A stretch of DNA of 64,000 nt from Flavobacterium sangjuense. Lineage in GTDB: Bacteria > Bacteroidota > Bacteroidia > Flavobacteriales > Flavobacteriaceae. The stretch is from the NCBI RefSeq assembly GCF_004797125.1, contig NZ_CP038810.1, positions 2,294,001 to 2,358,000 of the forward strand. The letters run 5' to 3'. Each line of letters opens with the position of its first letter. The stretch's first letter is position 1. This document shows positions 8,340 to 16,211 of this stretch, in pieces. The translations under genes and the position numbers were made by a program. A model generated the notes under the pieces. That model saw only the letters and a list, made by a program, of their open reading frames with translations, did not search any database and was not told the DNA's origin.

Positions 8340-8437
8340 AAAAAATATCGAGAACCCTCGCTTTACACAAAGCTTCTCGATACAATTTTTAAAATAAAGA
8401 ACTGCGTTCTTAATTTTAAAAATCACTCGAAGTGACG
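8340..8437. repeat. Dispersed ~138-bp repeat, copy 2 (left end missing)
   Basis: It begins inside the element at TATCGAGAACCC and runs to CACTCGAAGTGACG. It lies head-to-tail with the complete copy that starts 14 bases downstream. Confidence 0.8.
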
Positions 8438-8450
8438 ACTACCAGCTTAC

Positions 8451-8587
8451 CGTCAGTTCGAGTGGTTTTTGTGAAACGCAGTGGAACAAAAAGTGTATCG
8501 AGAACCCTTACGTAAACAGAAGCTTCTCGATATTATTTTTAAAATAAAGAACTGCGTTCTCAATTTTAAAAATCACTCGAAGTGACG
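8451..8587. repeat. Dispersed ~138-bp repeat, copy 3 (complete)
   Basis: It runs from CGTCAGTTCGAGTG to CACTCGAAGTGACG in the same orientation as the copy at 3582-3719. The 3.7-8.3 kb segment is thus bracketed by direct repeats. Confidence 0.8.
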
Positions 8588-8594
8588 TTGCAGT

Positions 8595-8879
8595 TCAATC
8601 ATCAAACTTCTTTGACGGATCTTCCCCTTTAATAATGCTATTTACAAATTCCTGAGTAAAAAAACTCTTTGGATAAAAGTATCTTCTGCCTACTTTGTTG
8701 CAGGGTATGTCTCCATTATTGCGTAGCCGTTGTAAAGTCGACTTGCTGCAGCGGAGTAATTGCTGCATATCAAGACTGTCTAATAAAACTTCTTCTGTTT
8801 TTGTGGTGTGTAGGGCTTCAATGCGGGCTTCCAGCTCGGATAACTTCCCCATAATCATGATAAGGTACTTTTGGTTCAT
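8595..8879 (-). CDS. Excisionase-type helix-turn-helix DNA-binding protein
   Basis: A 94-residue protein with a MerR/excisionase-like winged helix (HTH_17 type): LDMQQLLRCSKSTLQRLRNN near 34-53, then GDIPCNKVGRRYFYPK, the wing typical of this group. A helical N-terminus precedes it. In Bacteroidota such proteins are common in integrative and conjugative elements and genomic islands, where they act as excision factors or regulators. No integrase or conjugation gene is in the window, so it could be a remnant of an island. The ATG at 8879 gives the usual length. Confidence 0.8.
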   Translation of the reverse strand: MNQKYLIMIMGKLSELEARIEALHTTKTEEVLLDSLDMQQLLRCSKSTLQRLRNNGDIPCNKVGRRYFYPKSFFTQEFVNSIIKGEDPSKKFDD

Positions 8880-9010
8880 AAGCTAAAGTATTAATCAGGC
8901 TGTGAGACGGCAGTCCTTAGTTCTTACAAGCCAACTTACAAAAGCTGTGCCTGTAGGTTTTGGTTTATTGTAGGTTTTTTCAATCTTAAGGGAATTTTAA
9001 GAAATAGACT

Positions 9011-9094
9011 AATAGATGATAGACGGATAGATAATAGATAGTCTCTTTAAAGTTTAGCCTCTATAGTCTATTTTCTATCCGTCTATCATCTATT
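9011..9094. repeat. Long imperfect inverted repeat
   Basis: Bases 9011-9038 pair with 9067-9094 over 28 bp with one mismatch (core GATAGACGGATAG). Related tracts lie near 8203-8293, 10015-10053 and 10573-10635. The rest of the 285-base gap 8880-9164 holds no gene. Confidence 0.75.
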
Positions 9095-9164
9095 CTCTTA
9101 ATTTAAAAACCTAAACCATACCAATACTCCCACTAATTTCCGTACCTTTATAAAAACCCAAAAA

Positions 9165-9572
9165 ATGAAAGAGAAAATTTTAACCTATGCCGTGATTAGC
9201 TTTGTGCTGTTAAACATCTGGAGCTTGTATCTGTTCTTTGACTATTTCACCGAAAAGGATGAGATAATCCACAGCTTGGGCTTATTCCTCAATTTCGTAT
9301 ATACCGCAGTGGCAGCAGTGGTGCTTGGTGGTCTGCTATTACTTATCCGGTTGATTTTTCACTTCAGGAAGAAAGCAAATCCGGTAGAGGCTAATTTCTT
9401 TTATATACTTTCGGGCATCTTCAACGCAAACATCTTTATCATTTGGTTGATTAGTCTGTCGTTACATATTCTTGAAATTGGAACCGGAAGATTACAGGTT
9501 TGTGCTTTTTTCTCCTTACTTTTAGCTATCATTATCCTTTCAGATACCTACAAGTCGTATAAAAAAAGATAA
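9165..9572 (+). CDS. Small integral membrane protein, unknown
   Basis: A 135-residue hydrophobic protein with four predicted membrane segments, roughly 8-28, 38-62, 76-98 and 104-125. Basic residues close the last segment (YKSYKKR). I do not recognise a family. A similar-sized four-helix membrane protein follows 42 bases later on the same strand, so the two are likely co-transcribed. GTACCTTTA about 20 bases upstream resembles a -7 promoter element. Confidence 0.65.
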   Translation: MKEKILTYAVISFVLLNIWSLYLFFDYFTEKDEIIHSLGLFLNFVYTAVAAVVLGGLLLLIRLIFHFRKKANPVEANFFYILSGIFNANIFIIWLISLSLHILEIGTGRLQVCAFFSLLLAIIILSDTYKSYKKR

Positions 9573-9614
9573 AGGCTCAACCATCATAACAGTGTAGCTT
9601 AATATAAAAAAGCT

Positions 9615-9998
9615 ATGCTAAAATATTTTTTGCTTTGGTTCCCCATGCTTATTCTTGCTATCATTAATGGTGCAGCAAGGGATTTATGGTATACCAAATA
9701 CAGCAATGAATTGATTGCGCATCAGATATCGACGGTGTCGCTAATGTTGCTTTTAGGGATTTATATTGCTTTCGTCATTAAAAAACACCCTCCACAATCA
9801 GAAACTGAATCATTAGGTATTGGATTAGTATGGATGATGCTAACCTTAGGATTTGAATTTGGTTTTGGTCTTTACAGAGGGAATTCCTGGGCTCAATTAT
9901 TGGATGCTTACAATATCACCAAAGGACATTTATGGTTATTGATTCCTATTTGGCTTGTCTTAGCTCCTTATCTATTCTTTAAACTATTGAGAACATAG
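9615..9998 (+). CDS. Small integral membrane protein, unknown
   Basis: A 127-residue protein with about four membrane helices (3-20, 40-60, 72-90, 105-124) and a short charged loop KKHPPQSETES in the middle. I do not recognise a family. It lies behind another small membrane protein and before the MarR regulator of the fatty-acid operon; a promoter between it and marR separates it from that operon. Confidence 0.65.
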   Translation: MLKYFLLWFPMLILAIINGAARDLWYTKYSNELIAHQISTVSLMLLLGIYIAFVIKKHPPQSETESLGIGLVWMMLTLGFEFGFGLYRGNSWAQLLDAYNITKGHLWLLIPIWLVLAPYLFFKLLRT

Positions 9999-10080
9999 AA
10001 GATCAACTTTAAAAGAACTGTCTATTATCTATTCGTCTATTATCTTTTTTCTCTTTCACTAATAAATTTAACACAAATAC

Positions 10081-10112
10081 TATGCGTGCATAATAAATAT
10101 TTTGTATCTTTG
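10081..10112 (+). promoter_or_regulatory. MarR-type operator and promoter
   Basis: TATGCGTGCATA (10081-10092) is a palindrome with a two-base centre. TATCTTTG at 10105-10112 fits the -7 element. The palindrome covers the -33 position, so the MarR protein encoded 30 bases downstream could block its own promoter. Confidence 0.6.
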
Positions 10113-10141
10113 AACTTCAAAAGAAATCGATATAGTAAAAT

Positions 10142-10573
10142 ATGAAAGATAAAACTATAGATTATATCCTCCGCGCTACCTGGCAAGCCGTTGCCAGAAT
10201 GTATAATGAAGAAGCTTCGAAGTTTGAAGGTTCGATGGCCATTGGTTTTGCGCTCTTAAGCATCGATAAAGAAGACGGAACACCATCTACAGCCATAAGC
10301 ACCCGAATGGGAATGGAACCAACGAGTTTAACCCGTACACTAAAAACCTTAGAAGAAAAAGGCTTAATCATCAGAAAGAAAAACCCTGATGATGGTCGTG
10401 GTGTTTTGATCTACTTAACCGATTTCGGAAAAGAGATGAGAGCACAGTCTAAAGAAACGGTATTGAAATTCAATGACACTATCCGAAAGAATATATCAGA
10501 GGAAAAGCTTCAAAACTTTATGGAAGTGGCTGATGTGATTAATGAGTTGATTTCGGAAAAGAAAATATTTTAA
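10142..10573 (+). CDS. MarR family transcriptional regulator
   Basis: A 143-residue MarR-type winged-helix regulator. Helices at the N- and C-termini would form the dimer interface. The recognition region is around STRMGMEPTSLTRTLKTLEE (about 57-76), with the wing at KKNPDDGRGVLIYLT, which carries the conserved D-R-G of the family. It is the first gene before three beta-oxidation genes on the same strand, 76 bases ahead of the first. It probably senses an acyl-CoA or similar ligand and controls the operon including itself; that is inference from position and from the palindrome at its promoter. Confidence 0.9.
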   Translation: MKDKTIDYILRATWQAVARMYNEEASKFEGSMAIGFALLSIDKEDGTPSTAISTRMGMEPTSLTRTLKTLEEKGLIIRKKNPDDGRGVLIYLTDFGKEMRAQSKETVLKFNDTIRKNISEEKLQNFMEVADVINELISEKKIF

Positions 10574-10649
10574 AATAGATAATAGACGGATAGATAATAG
10601 ACAATCCGCAATAAAGAGTCTCTCATCTATCATCTTTAACAAACAACAT

Positions 10650-13040
10650 ATGAAAAGAACAATCAAAAAAGTGGCAGTAGTCGGATCCGGAATCATGGGT
10701 TCAGGGATTGCTTGTCATTTTGCTAACATCGGTTTGGAAGTATTGCTTTTGGATATCGTTCCGAATGCGCTAACTGAAATCGAAGAAAAAAAAGGATTAA
10801 CGCTCGAGAGTAAAGCCGTTCGCAATCGTATTGTGAATGAGCATTTAGCCAATGCGTTGAAGTCGAACCCATCTCCTATTTACAGTCAGAAGTTTGCCAG
10901 TAGAATTACTACCGGGAATACTACGGATGACATAGCTAAAATAGCCAACTACGATTGGATTATCGAAGTGGTCGTAGAGCGTTTGGACATCAAGAAATTG
11001 GTATTTGAACAAATAGACAAATTCAGAAAACCGGGAACCTTAGTGACTTCAAACACTTCGGGTATTCCAATTAAGTTTATGAGCGACGGTCGCAGCGAAG
11101 ATTTCCAAAAGCATTTCTGTGGCACGCACTTCTTCAATCCTGCCCGTTATTTAAAGTTATTTGAAATCATTCCGGGTCCACATACTTCGCAGGAAGTATT
11201 GGATTTCCTGTTTGATTACGGTTCAAAATATTTGGGTAAAACTTCGGTCGTAGCCAAAGATACTCCGGCGTTTATTGGTAACCGTATCGGAATCTTCGGA
11301 ATCCAGAGTTTGTTTCATTTGGTAAAACAAATGGGCTTAACCATTGAAGAAGTGGATAAGTTAACCGGACCTGTTATTGGCCGACCAAAATCAGCTACGT
11401 TCAGAACCGTTGATGTGGTTGGTTTGGATACGTTGGTTCATGTGGCAAACGGTTTGTATGAAGGCTGCCCAAATGATGAAGCGCATGATTTATTCAAACT
11501 TCCGGATTTCATCAACAAAATGATGGAAAACAAATGGCTGGGAAGCAAAACCGGACAAGGTTTCTACAAAAAAGTAGATAAAGATATCTTGTCTTTGGAT
11601 TTAGATACGATGGAATATCGCCCGGCAAAAAAAGCCTCTTTCGCTACATTGGAATTGACAAAAACGATTGACAAACCAATTGACCGATTTAGAGTTTTAG
11701 TAAAGGGAAAAGACAAAGCAGGTGATTTCTACAGAAAGAATTTTGCTGCGATGTTTGCCTATTGCTCTAACCGTGTTCCCGAAATCACAGACGATTTCTA
11801 CAAAATTGACGATGCTATGAAAGCCGGTTTCGGTTGGGAAAACGGACCATTTGAAATATGGGATGCCATCGGTGTCCAAAAAGGAATTGAATTAATGGAT
11901 GCCGAAGGATTAAAACCGGCAGCCTGGGTAAACGAAATGTTCACTTCAGGTAATACCAGCTTTTATACTGTAAAAGAAGGAAATACGTATTACTATAACA
12001 TCACAACAAAATCGCAAACTAAAGTTCCGGGACAAGACAGTTTCATTATCCTGAACAACATCCGCGAAAGCAAAAAAGTGTGGAGCAACAGCGGTGCTGT
12101 ATTGCACGACTTAGGAGACGGAATCCTGAATTTAGAATTCCAATCTAAAATGAATACGATTGGTGGTGACGTTTTAGTCGGAATCAACAAAGCAATCGAC
12201 ATCGCCGAAAAAGAGTACAGCGGATTGGTTATCGGAAATCAGGGAGCCAATTTCTCTGTCGGTGCCAATATTGGAATGATTTTCATGATGGCGGTTGAAC
12301 AGGAATACGAAGAACTAAACATGGCAATCAAAATGTTCCAGGACACGATGATGCGTGTGCGTTATTCATCAATCCCTGTAATTGTTGCGCCTCACGGAAT
12401 GACCTTAGGTGGCGGTTGCGAAATGACCTTACACGCTGATAAAGTGGTTGCTGCAGCCGAAAGCTATATCGGTTTGGTGGAGTTTGGTGTAGGTGTAATT
12501 CCCGGCGGCGGTGGTTCTAAAGAAATGGCATTGCGTGCTTCTGATTTATTCCGGAAGAATGATGTGGAGTTGAATGTGTTGCAGGAATATTTCTTAGCCG
12601 TAGCTATGGCAAAAGTATCAACTTCAGCTTATGAAGCCTTTGATACCGGAGTTTTACAAAAAGGAAAAGACATCATCGTAGTCAACAAAGACAGACAAAT
12701 TGCAGAAGCTAAAAAACACGCATTGCTAATGGCTGAAGCGGGTTATACCCAACCTATTAGAAGAACGGATGTAAAAGTGCTGGGCAAACAAGCATTGGGA
12801 ATGTTCTTGGTTGGAACCGACCAAATGGTAGCCGGTAAATACATTTCGGAACACGACCAAAAGATTGCTAATAAGTTAGCTTACGTAATGGCTGGTGGTG
12901 ATTTATCAGAACCAACCTTGGTATCAGAACAATACTTATTGGATATTGAAAGAGAAGCATTCTTGAGTTTATGTACAGAACGTAAGACTTTGGAAAGAAT
13001 CCAATTCATGCTAACCAAAGGGAAACCATTACGCAACTAA
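10650..13040 (+). CDS. fadN: 3-hydroxyacyl-CoA dehydrogenase / enoyl-CoA hydratase (FadN type)
   Basis: A 796-residue bifunctional beta-oxidation enzyme in the FadN order: dehydrogenase first, hydratase last, opposite to E. coli FadB. The Rossmann NAD site VAVVGSGIMGSGIA is near 9-22. The 3HCDH domains run to about residue 420, and the crotonase domain covers about 480-700 with the oxyanion region GMTLGGGCEMTLHAD and FGVGVIPGGGGSKE. It hydrates trans-2-enoyl-CoA and oxidises 3-hydroxyacyl-CoA. The thiolase and acyl-CoA dehydrogenase follow on the same strand, matching the B. subtilis fadNAE order. The spacer to the thiolase contains a REP-like element. Confidence 0.93.
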   Translation: MKRTIKKVAVVGSGIMGSGIACHFANIGLEVLLLDIVPNALTEIEEKKGLTLESKAVRNRIVNEHLANALKSNPSPIYSQKFASRITTGNTTDDIAKIANYDWIIEVVVERLDIKKLVFEQIDKFRKPGTLVTSNTSGIPIKFMSDGRSEDFQKHFCGTHFFNPARYLKLFEIIPGPHTSQEVLDFLFDYGSKYLGKTSVVAKDTPAFIGNRIGIFGIQSLFHLVKQMGLTIEEVDKLTGPVIGRPKSATFRTVDVVGLDTLVHVANGLYEGCPNDEAHDLFKLPDFINKMMENKWLGSKTGQGFYKKVDKDILSLDLDTMEYRPAKKASFATLELTKTIDKPIDRFRVLVKGKDKAGDFYRKNFAAMFAYCSNRVPEITDDFYKIDDAMKAGFGWENGPFEIWDAIGVQKGIELMDAEGLKPAAWVNEMFTSGNTSFYTVKEGNTYYYNITTKSQTKVPGQDSFIILNNIRESKKVWSNSGAVLHDLGDGILNLEFQSKMNTIGGDVLVGINKAIDIAEKEYSGLVIGNQGANFSVGANIGMIFMMAVEQEYEELNMAIKMFQDTMMRVRYSSIPVIVAPHGMTLGGGCEMTLHADKVVAAAESYIGLVEFGVGVIPGGGGSKEMALRASDLFRKNDVELNVLQEYFLAVAMAKVSTSAYEAFDTGVLQKGKDIIVVNKDRQIAEAKKHALLMAEAGYTQPIRRTDVKVLGKQALGMFLVGTDQMVAGKYISEHDQKIANKLAYVMAGGDLSEPTLVSEQYLLDIEREAFLSLCTERKTLERIQFMLTKGKPLRN

Positions 13041-13105
13041 ATCCCATAGGGATTATATATGGGTAGCAAAAAACAATTAAGATAATAAAGTTCCGTAGGA
13101 ACGAC
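13041..13105. repeat. REP-like element inside the beta-oxidation operon
   Basis: ATCCCATAGGGAT followed by TATATATGGGTAGCAAAA (13041-13070) matches the REP consensus found around the RAYT transposase at 48 kb. A second small palindrome, GTTCCGTAGGAAC, lies at about 13091-13103. Confidence 0.75.
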
Positions 13106-13118
13106 ATAAATACAAAAC

Positions 13119-14300
13119 ATGAAAACAGCATATATAGTTAAAGCCTATCGAACCGCAGTAGGAAAAGCACCAAAAGGAGTTTTTCGTTTCAAGCGTCCCG
13201 ACGAATTGGCTGCAGAAACCATACAGTTTATGATGAATGAACTGCCTGATTTCGACAAAACAAGAATCGACGATGTCATGGTGGGTAACGCCATGCCTGA
13301 AGCCGAACAAGGATTAAATGTAGCGCGTTTGATTTCGTTAATGGGATTAAAAGTAACCGATGTTCCGGGTGTAACGGTAAACCGTTATTGCGCTTCGGGA
13401 TTGGAAACGATTGCCATGGCAACGGCTAAAATCCAAAGTGGCATGGCTGACTGCATCATCGCCGGTGGAGCCGAAAGCATGAGCTTTATTCCGATGGGTG
13501 GTTACAAACCAACTCCCGATTATGCAGTCGCAGCCGAAGGTCATGAAGATTACTACTGGGGAATGGGATTGACTGCGGAAGCGGTTGCCAAAAAATTCAA
13601 TGTGTCACGTGAAGATCAGGATGCGTTTGCATTGAACTCACATCTAAAAGCTATTAAGGCACAAGCCGAAGGTAAATTCGACAAACAAATTGTTCCGATT
13701 ACCATCGACCAAACATTCATAAATGAAAATGGTAAAAAGGAAACCAAGTCCTATACAGTAACCAAAGATGAAGGTCCAAGAGCAGACACCAATTTAGAAG
13801 CTTTAGCAAAGCTGAAACCGGTATTCGCGGCAGATGGTAGTGTTACGGCAGGAAGCTCTTCCCAAATGAGTGATGGTGCCGCTTTTGTATTAGTCATGAG
13901 CGAAGACATGGTAAAAGAACTAAACCTCACTCCTATTGCGCGCATGGTTAGCTATGCCGCAGCGGGTGTTGAACCAAGAATCATGGGAATTGGTCCGGTG
14001 AAAGCTATTCCGAAAGCATTGGCACAAGCTGGTTTAAAACTAAACGACATCAATTTAATTGAACTAAACGAAGCTTTTGCTTCACAAGCTTTAGCGGTTA
14101 CAAGAGAATTAGGATTAAATCCGGATATTATCAATGTAAATGGTGGTGCGATTGCTTTAGGTCATCCACTAGGTTGTACCGGAGCAAAATTATCAGTGCA
14201 ATTATTTGACGAAATGAAACGCCGTGGCGATAAATATGGAATCGTTTCTATGTGCGTCGGAACCGGACAAGGTGCGGCAGGAGTTTACGAATTATTATAA
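13119..14300 (+). CDS. fadA: Acetyl-CoA C-acyltransferase (3-ketoacyl-CoA thiolase)
   Basis: A 393-residue thiolase of normal length that cleaves 3-ketoacyl-CoA to acetyl-CoA and a shortened acyl-CoA. The active-site cysteine is in VNRYCASGLETIAMA (near residue 90), the thiolase signature NVNGGAIALGHPLGCTGAK carries the catalytic histidine near 345, and the second cysteine is in SMCVGTGQGAAG at the end. It is the second enzyme gene of the fad operon, 78 bases after fadN and 26 before the acyl-CoA dehydrogenase. Confidence 0.94.
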   Translation: MKTAYIVKAYRTAVGKAPKGVFRFKRPDELAAETIQFMMNELPDFDKTRIDDVMVGNAMPEAEQGLNVARLISLMGLKVTDVPGVTVNRYCASGLETIAMATAKIQSGMADCIIAGGAESMSFIPMGGYKPTPDYAVAAEGHEDYYWGMGLTAEAVAKKFNVSREDQDAFALNSHLKAIKAQAEGKFDKQIVPITIDQTFINENGKKETKSYTVTKDEGPRADTNLEALAKLKPVFAADGSVTAGSSSQMSDGAAFVLVMSEDMVKELNLTPIARMVSYAAAGVEPRIMGIGPVKAIPKALAQAGLKLNDINLIELNEAFASQALAVTRELGLNPDIINVNGGAIALGHPLGCTGAKLSVQLFDEMKRRGDKYGIVSMCVGTGQGAAGVYELL

Positions 14301-14326
14301 TCAACCAACTATAAAAAAATAACGAA

Positions 14327-16117
14327 ATGAGCGATATAACTCGTGGAGGACAATTCCTCGTAAAAGAAACAAAATGTGAAGACGTTTTCACACCGGAAGA
14401 TTTCTCAGAAGAGCAAATCATGATGCGTGATTCTGTTAAGGAATTCGTTGACAAAGAAATCTGGCCAAACAAAAATCGCTTTGAGGCAAAAGATTATGCA
14501 TTCACTGAAGAAGTGATGAAAAAAGCCGGTGACATGGGATTCCTTAGCGTTGCTGTTCCTGAAGCTTATGGCGGAATGGGAATGGGATTCGTGGATACGT
14601 GTCTTGTTTGCGACTATATTTCGGGAGCAACGGGTTCGTTTTCGACAGCTTTTGGAGCGCACACCGGAATTGGAACGATGCCAATCACCTTATACGGAAC
14701 GGAAGAACAAAAACAAAAATACGTACCTAAATTAGCTTCAGGCGAATGGTTTGGTGCGTATTGCTTAACAGAACCAGGTGCAGGCTCTGATGCCAACTCA
14801 GGAAAAACAAAAGCAGTTTTATCTCCTGATGGAAAATATTACAGCATTACAGGAGGAAAAATGTGGATATCCAATGCAGGTTTCTGCTCTTTATTCATCG
14901 TGTTTGCCCGAATCGAAGATGATAAAAACATCACTGGCTTTATTATAGAAAATGATCCAAGTAACGGAATCACTATGAATGAAGAAGAGCACAAACTCGG
15001 AATCCGAGCCTCCTCTACACGTCAGGTTTTCTTTGCTGATACTAAAGTTCCGGTTGAAAACATGCTGGCCGGTCGTGGTGAAGGTTTTAAAATTGCTATG
15101 AATGCGTTAAATGTTGGTCGTATCAAATTGGCTGCCGCCTGTTTGGATGCCCAACGTCGTGTGACTTCCAATGCGGTGAATTATGCTAACGAAAGAATTC
15201 AGTTTAATGTTCCGATTTCAAGTTTTGGAGCTATAAGATATAAATTAGCCGAAATGGCTGCTTCGGCTTATGCCGGAGAAAGTGCCACGTATCGTGCTGC
15301 CAAAGACATTGAAACCCGTATCAAATTACGAGAAGCCGAAGGAGCTTCACATCACGAAGCGGAATTGAAAGGTGTGGAAGAATTCGCCATTGAGTGTTCA
15401 ATCCTAAAAGTAGCCGTTTCTGAAGATGTTCAGAACTGTGCTGACGAAGGAATTCAAATCTATGGCGGAATGGGATTCTCAGAAGATACACCGATGGAAA
15501 GTGCCTGGCGTGATGCGCGTATTGCGCGTATTTATGAAGGCACAAACGAAATCAACCGAATGTTATCGGTTGGAATGCTAATCAAAAAAGCGATGAAAGG
15601 CCACGTTGATTTACTTGGACCAGCATCGAAAGTACAGGAAGAATTAATGGGCATTCCGTCATTTGACACACCAGATTACTCAGAATTATTTTCAGAAGAA
15701 AAAGAACTTATCGGCAAATTGAAAAAAGCATTCCTTATGGTTGCTGGCGGTGCCGTTCAAAAATACGGTCCTGATTTAGATGCACACCAACAGTTATTAA
15801 CCGCCGCCGCCGATATTTTAATAGAAATCTATATGGCCGAAAGTACCATTTTGCGTACAGAGAAGCTGGCTAAAAAAGAAGGTGAAGCCAACGTTAAAGA
15901 GCAAATCGCCATGGCCAAATTATACTTATATAAAGCCGTAGATGTAGTTACCCAAAAAGGAAAAGAAAGCATTATCTCTTTTGCCGAAGGCGATGAACAA
16001 CGCATGATGCTAATGGGATTACGTCGTTTTACAAAATATACCAACATGCCTAATATTGTGGGATTGAGAGAAACAATCACAACAAAATTAGTGGCGGAAA
16101 ATAGTTATTGTTTTTAG
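14327..16117 (+). CDS. fadE: Acyl-CoA dehydrogenase (FadE-like)
   Basis: A 596-residue FAD enzyme catalysing the first step of beta-oxidation. The standard acyl-CoA dehydrogenase fold covers about 25-420: helical N-domain, beta-domain with CLTEPGAGSDANS and MWISNAGF, and C-domain with QIYGGMGFSEDTPMES and the catalytic-glutamate region YEGTNEINRML. An extra helical C-terminal domain of about 150 residues makes it the long form, as in B. subtilis FadE and VLCAD. Electrons would go to an electron-transfer flavoprotein encoded elsewhere. It ends the operon; a terminator follows. Confidence 0.94.
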   Translation: MSDITRGGQFLVKETKCEDVFTPEDFSEEQIMMRDSVKEFVDKEIWPNKNRFEAKDYAFTEEVMKKAGDMGFLSVAVPEAYGGMGMGFVDTCLVCDYISGATGSFSTAFGAHTGIGTMPITLYGTEEQKQKYVPKLASGEWFGAYCLTEPGAGSDANSGKTKAVLSPDGKYYSITGGKMWISNAGFCSLFIVFARIEDDKNITGFIIENDPSNGITMNEEEHKLGIRASSTRQVFFADTKVPVENMLAGRGEGFKIAMNALNVGRIKLAAACLDAQRRVTSNAVNYANERIQFNVPISSFGAIRYKLAEMAASAYAGESATYRAAKDIETRIKLREAEGASHHEAELKGVEEFAIECSILKVAVSEDVQNCADEGIQIYGGMGFSEDTPMESAWRDARIARIYEGTNEINRMLSVGMLIKKAMKGHVDLLGPASKVQEELMGIPSFDTPDYSELFSEEKELIGKLKKAFLMVAGGAVQKYGPDLDAHQQLLTAAADILIEIYMAESTILRTEKLAKKEGEANVKEQIAMAKLYLYKAVDVVTQKGKESIISFAEGDEQRMMLMGLRRFTKYTNMPNIVGLRETITTKLVAENSYCF

Positions 16118-16141
16118 TTTAAATTAAGTTAATTGTTTGAG

Positions 16142-16175
16142 AAGACCATCTGAATATTCAGGTGGTCTTTTTTTT
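16142..16175 (+). terminator. Terminator of the beta-oxidation operon
   Basis: AAGACCATCTGAA pairs with TTCAGGTGGTCTT around a three-base loop, followed by eight or more T. Confidence 0.9.
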
Positions 16176-16211
16176 GTACATTAGCTAATCTTTTATTTTA
16201 ATCAAATACTT

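Larger units (their letters stand above)
8130..8594. other. Repeat-filled intergenic stretch
   Basis: No gene is visible. Bases 8200-8300 hold A/G-rich and then T/C-rich tracts (GAATAGATAATAGAC type) able to fold back on each other. Bases 8340-8437 and 8451-8587 are copies of the ~138-bp repeat also seen at 3582-3719. Confidence 0.7.

Noticed and set aside
3732-9000. Intact integrative element or prophage
   Set aside because: An excisionase-type HTH protein and accessory genes are present, but no integrase, conjugation, replication or phage structural genes and no tRNA attachment site are in this segment.
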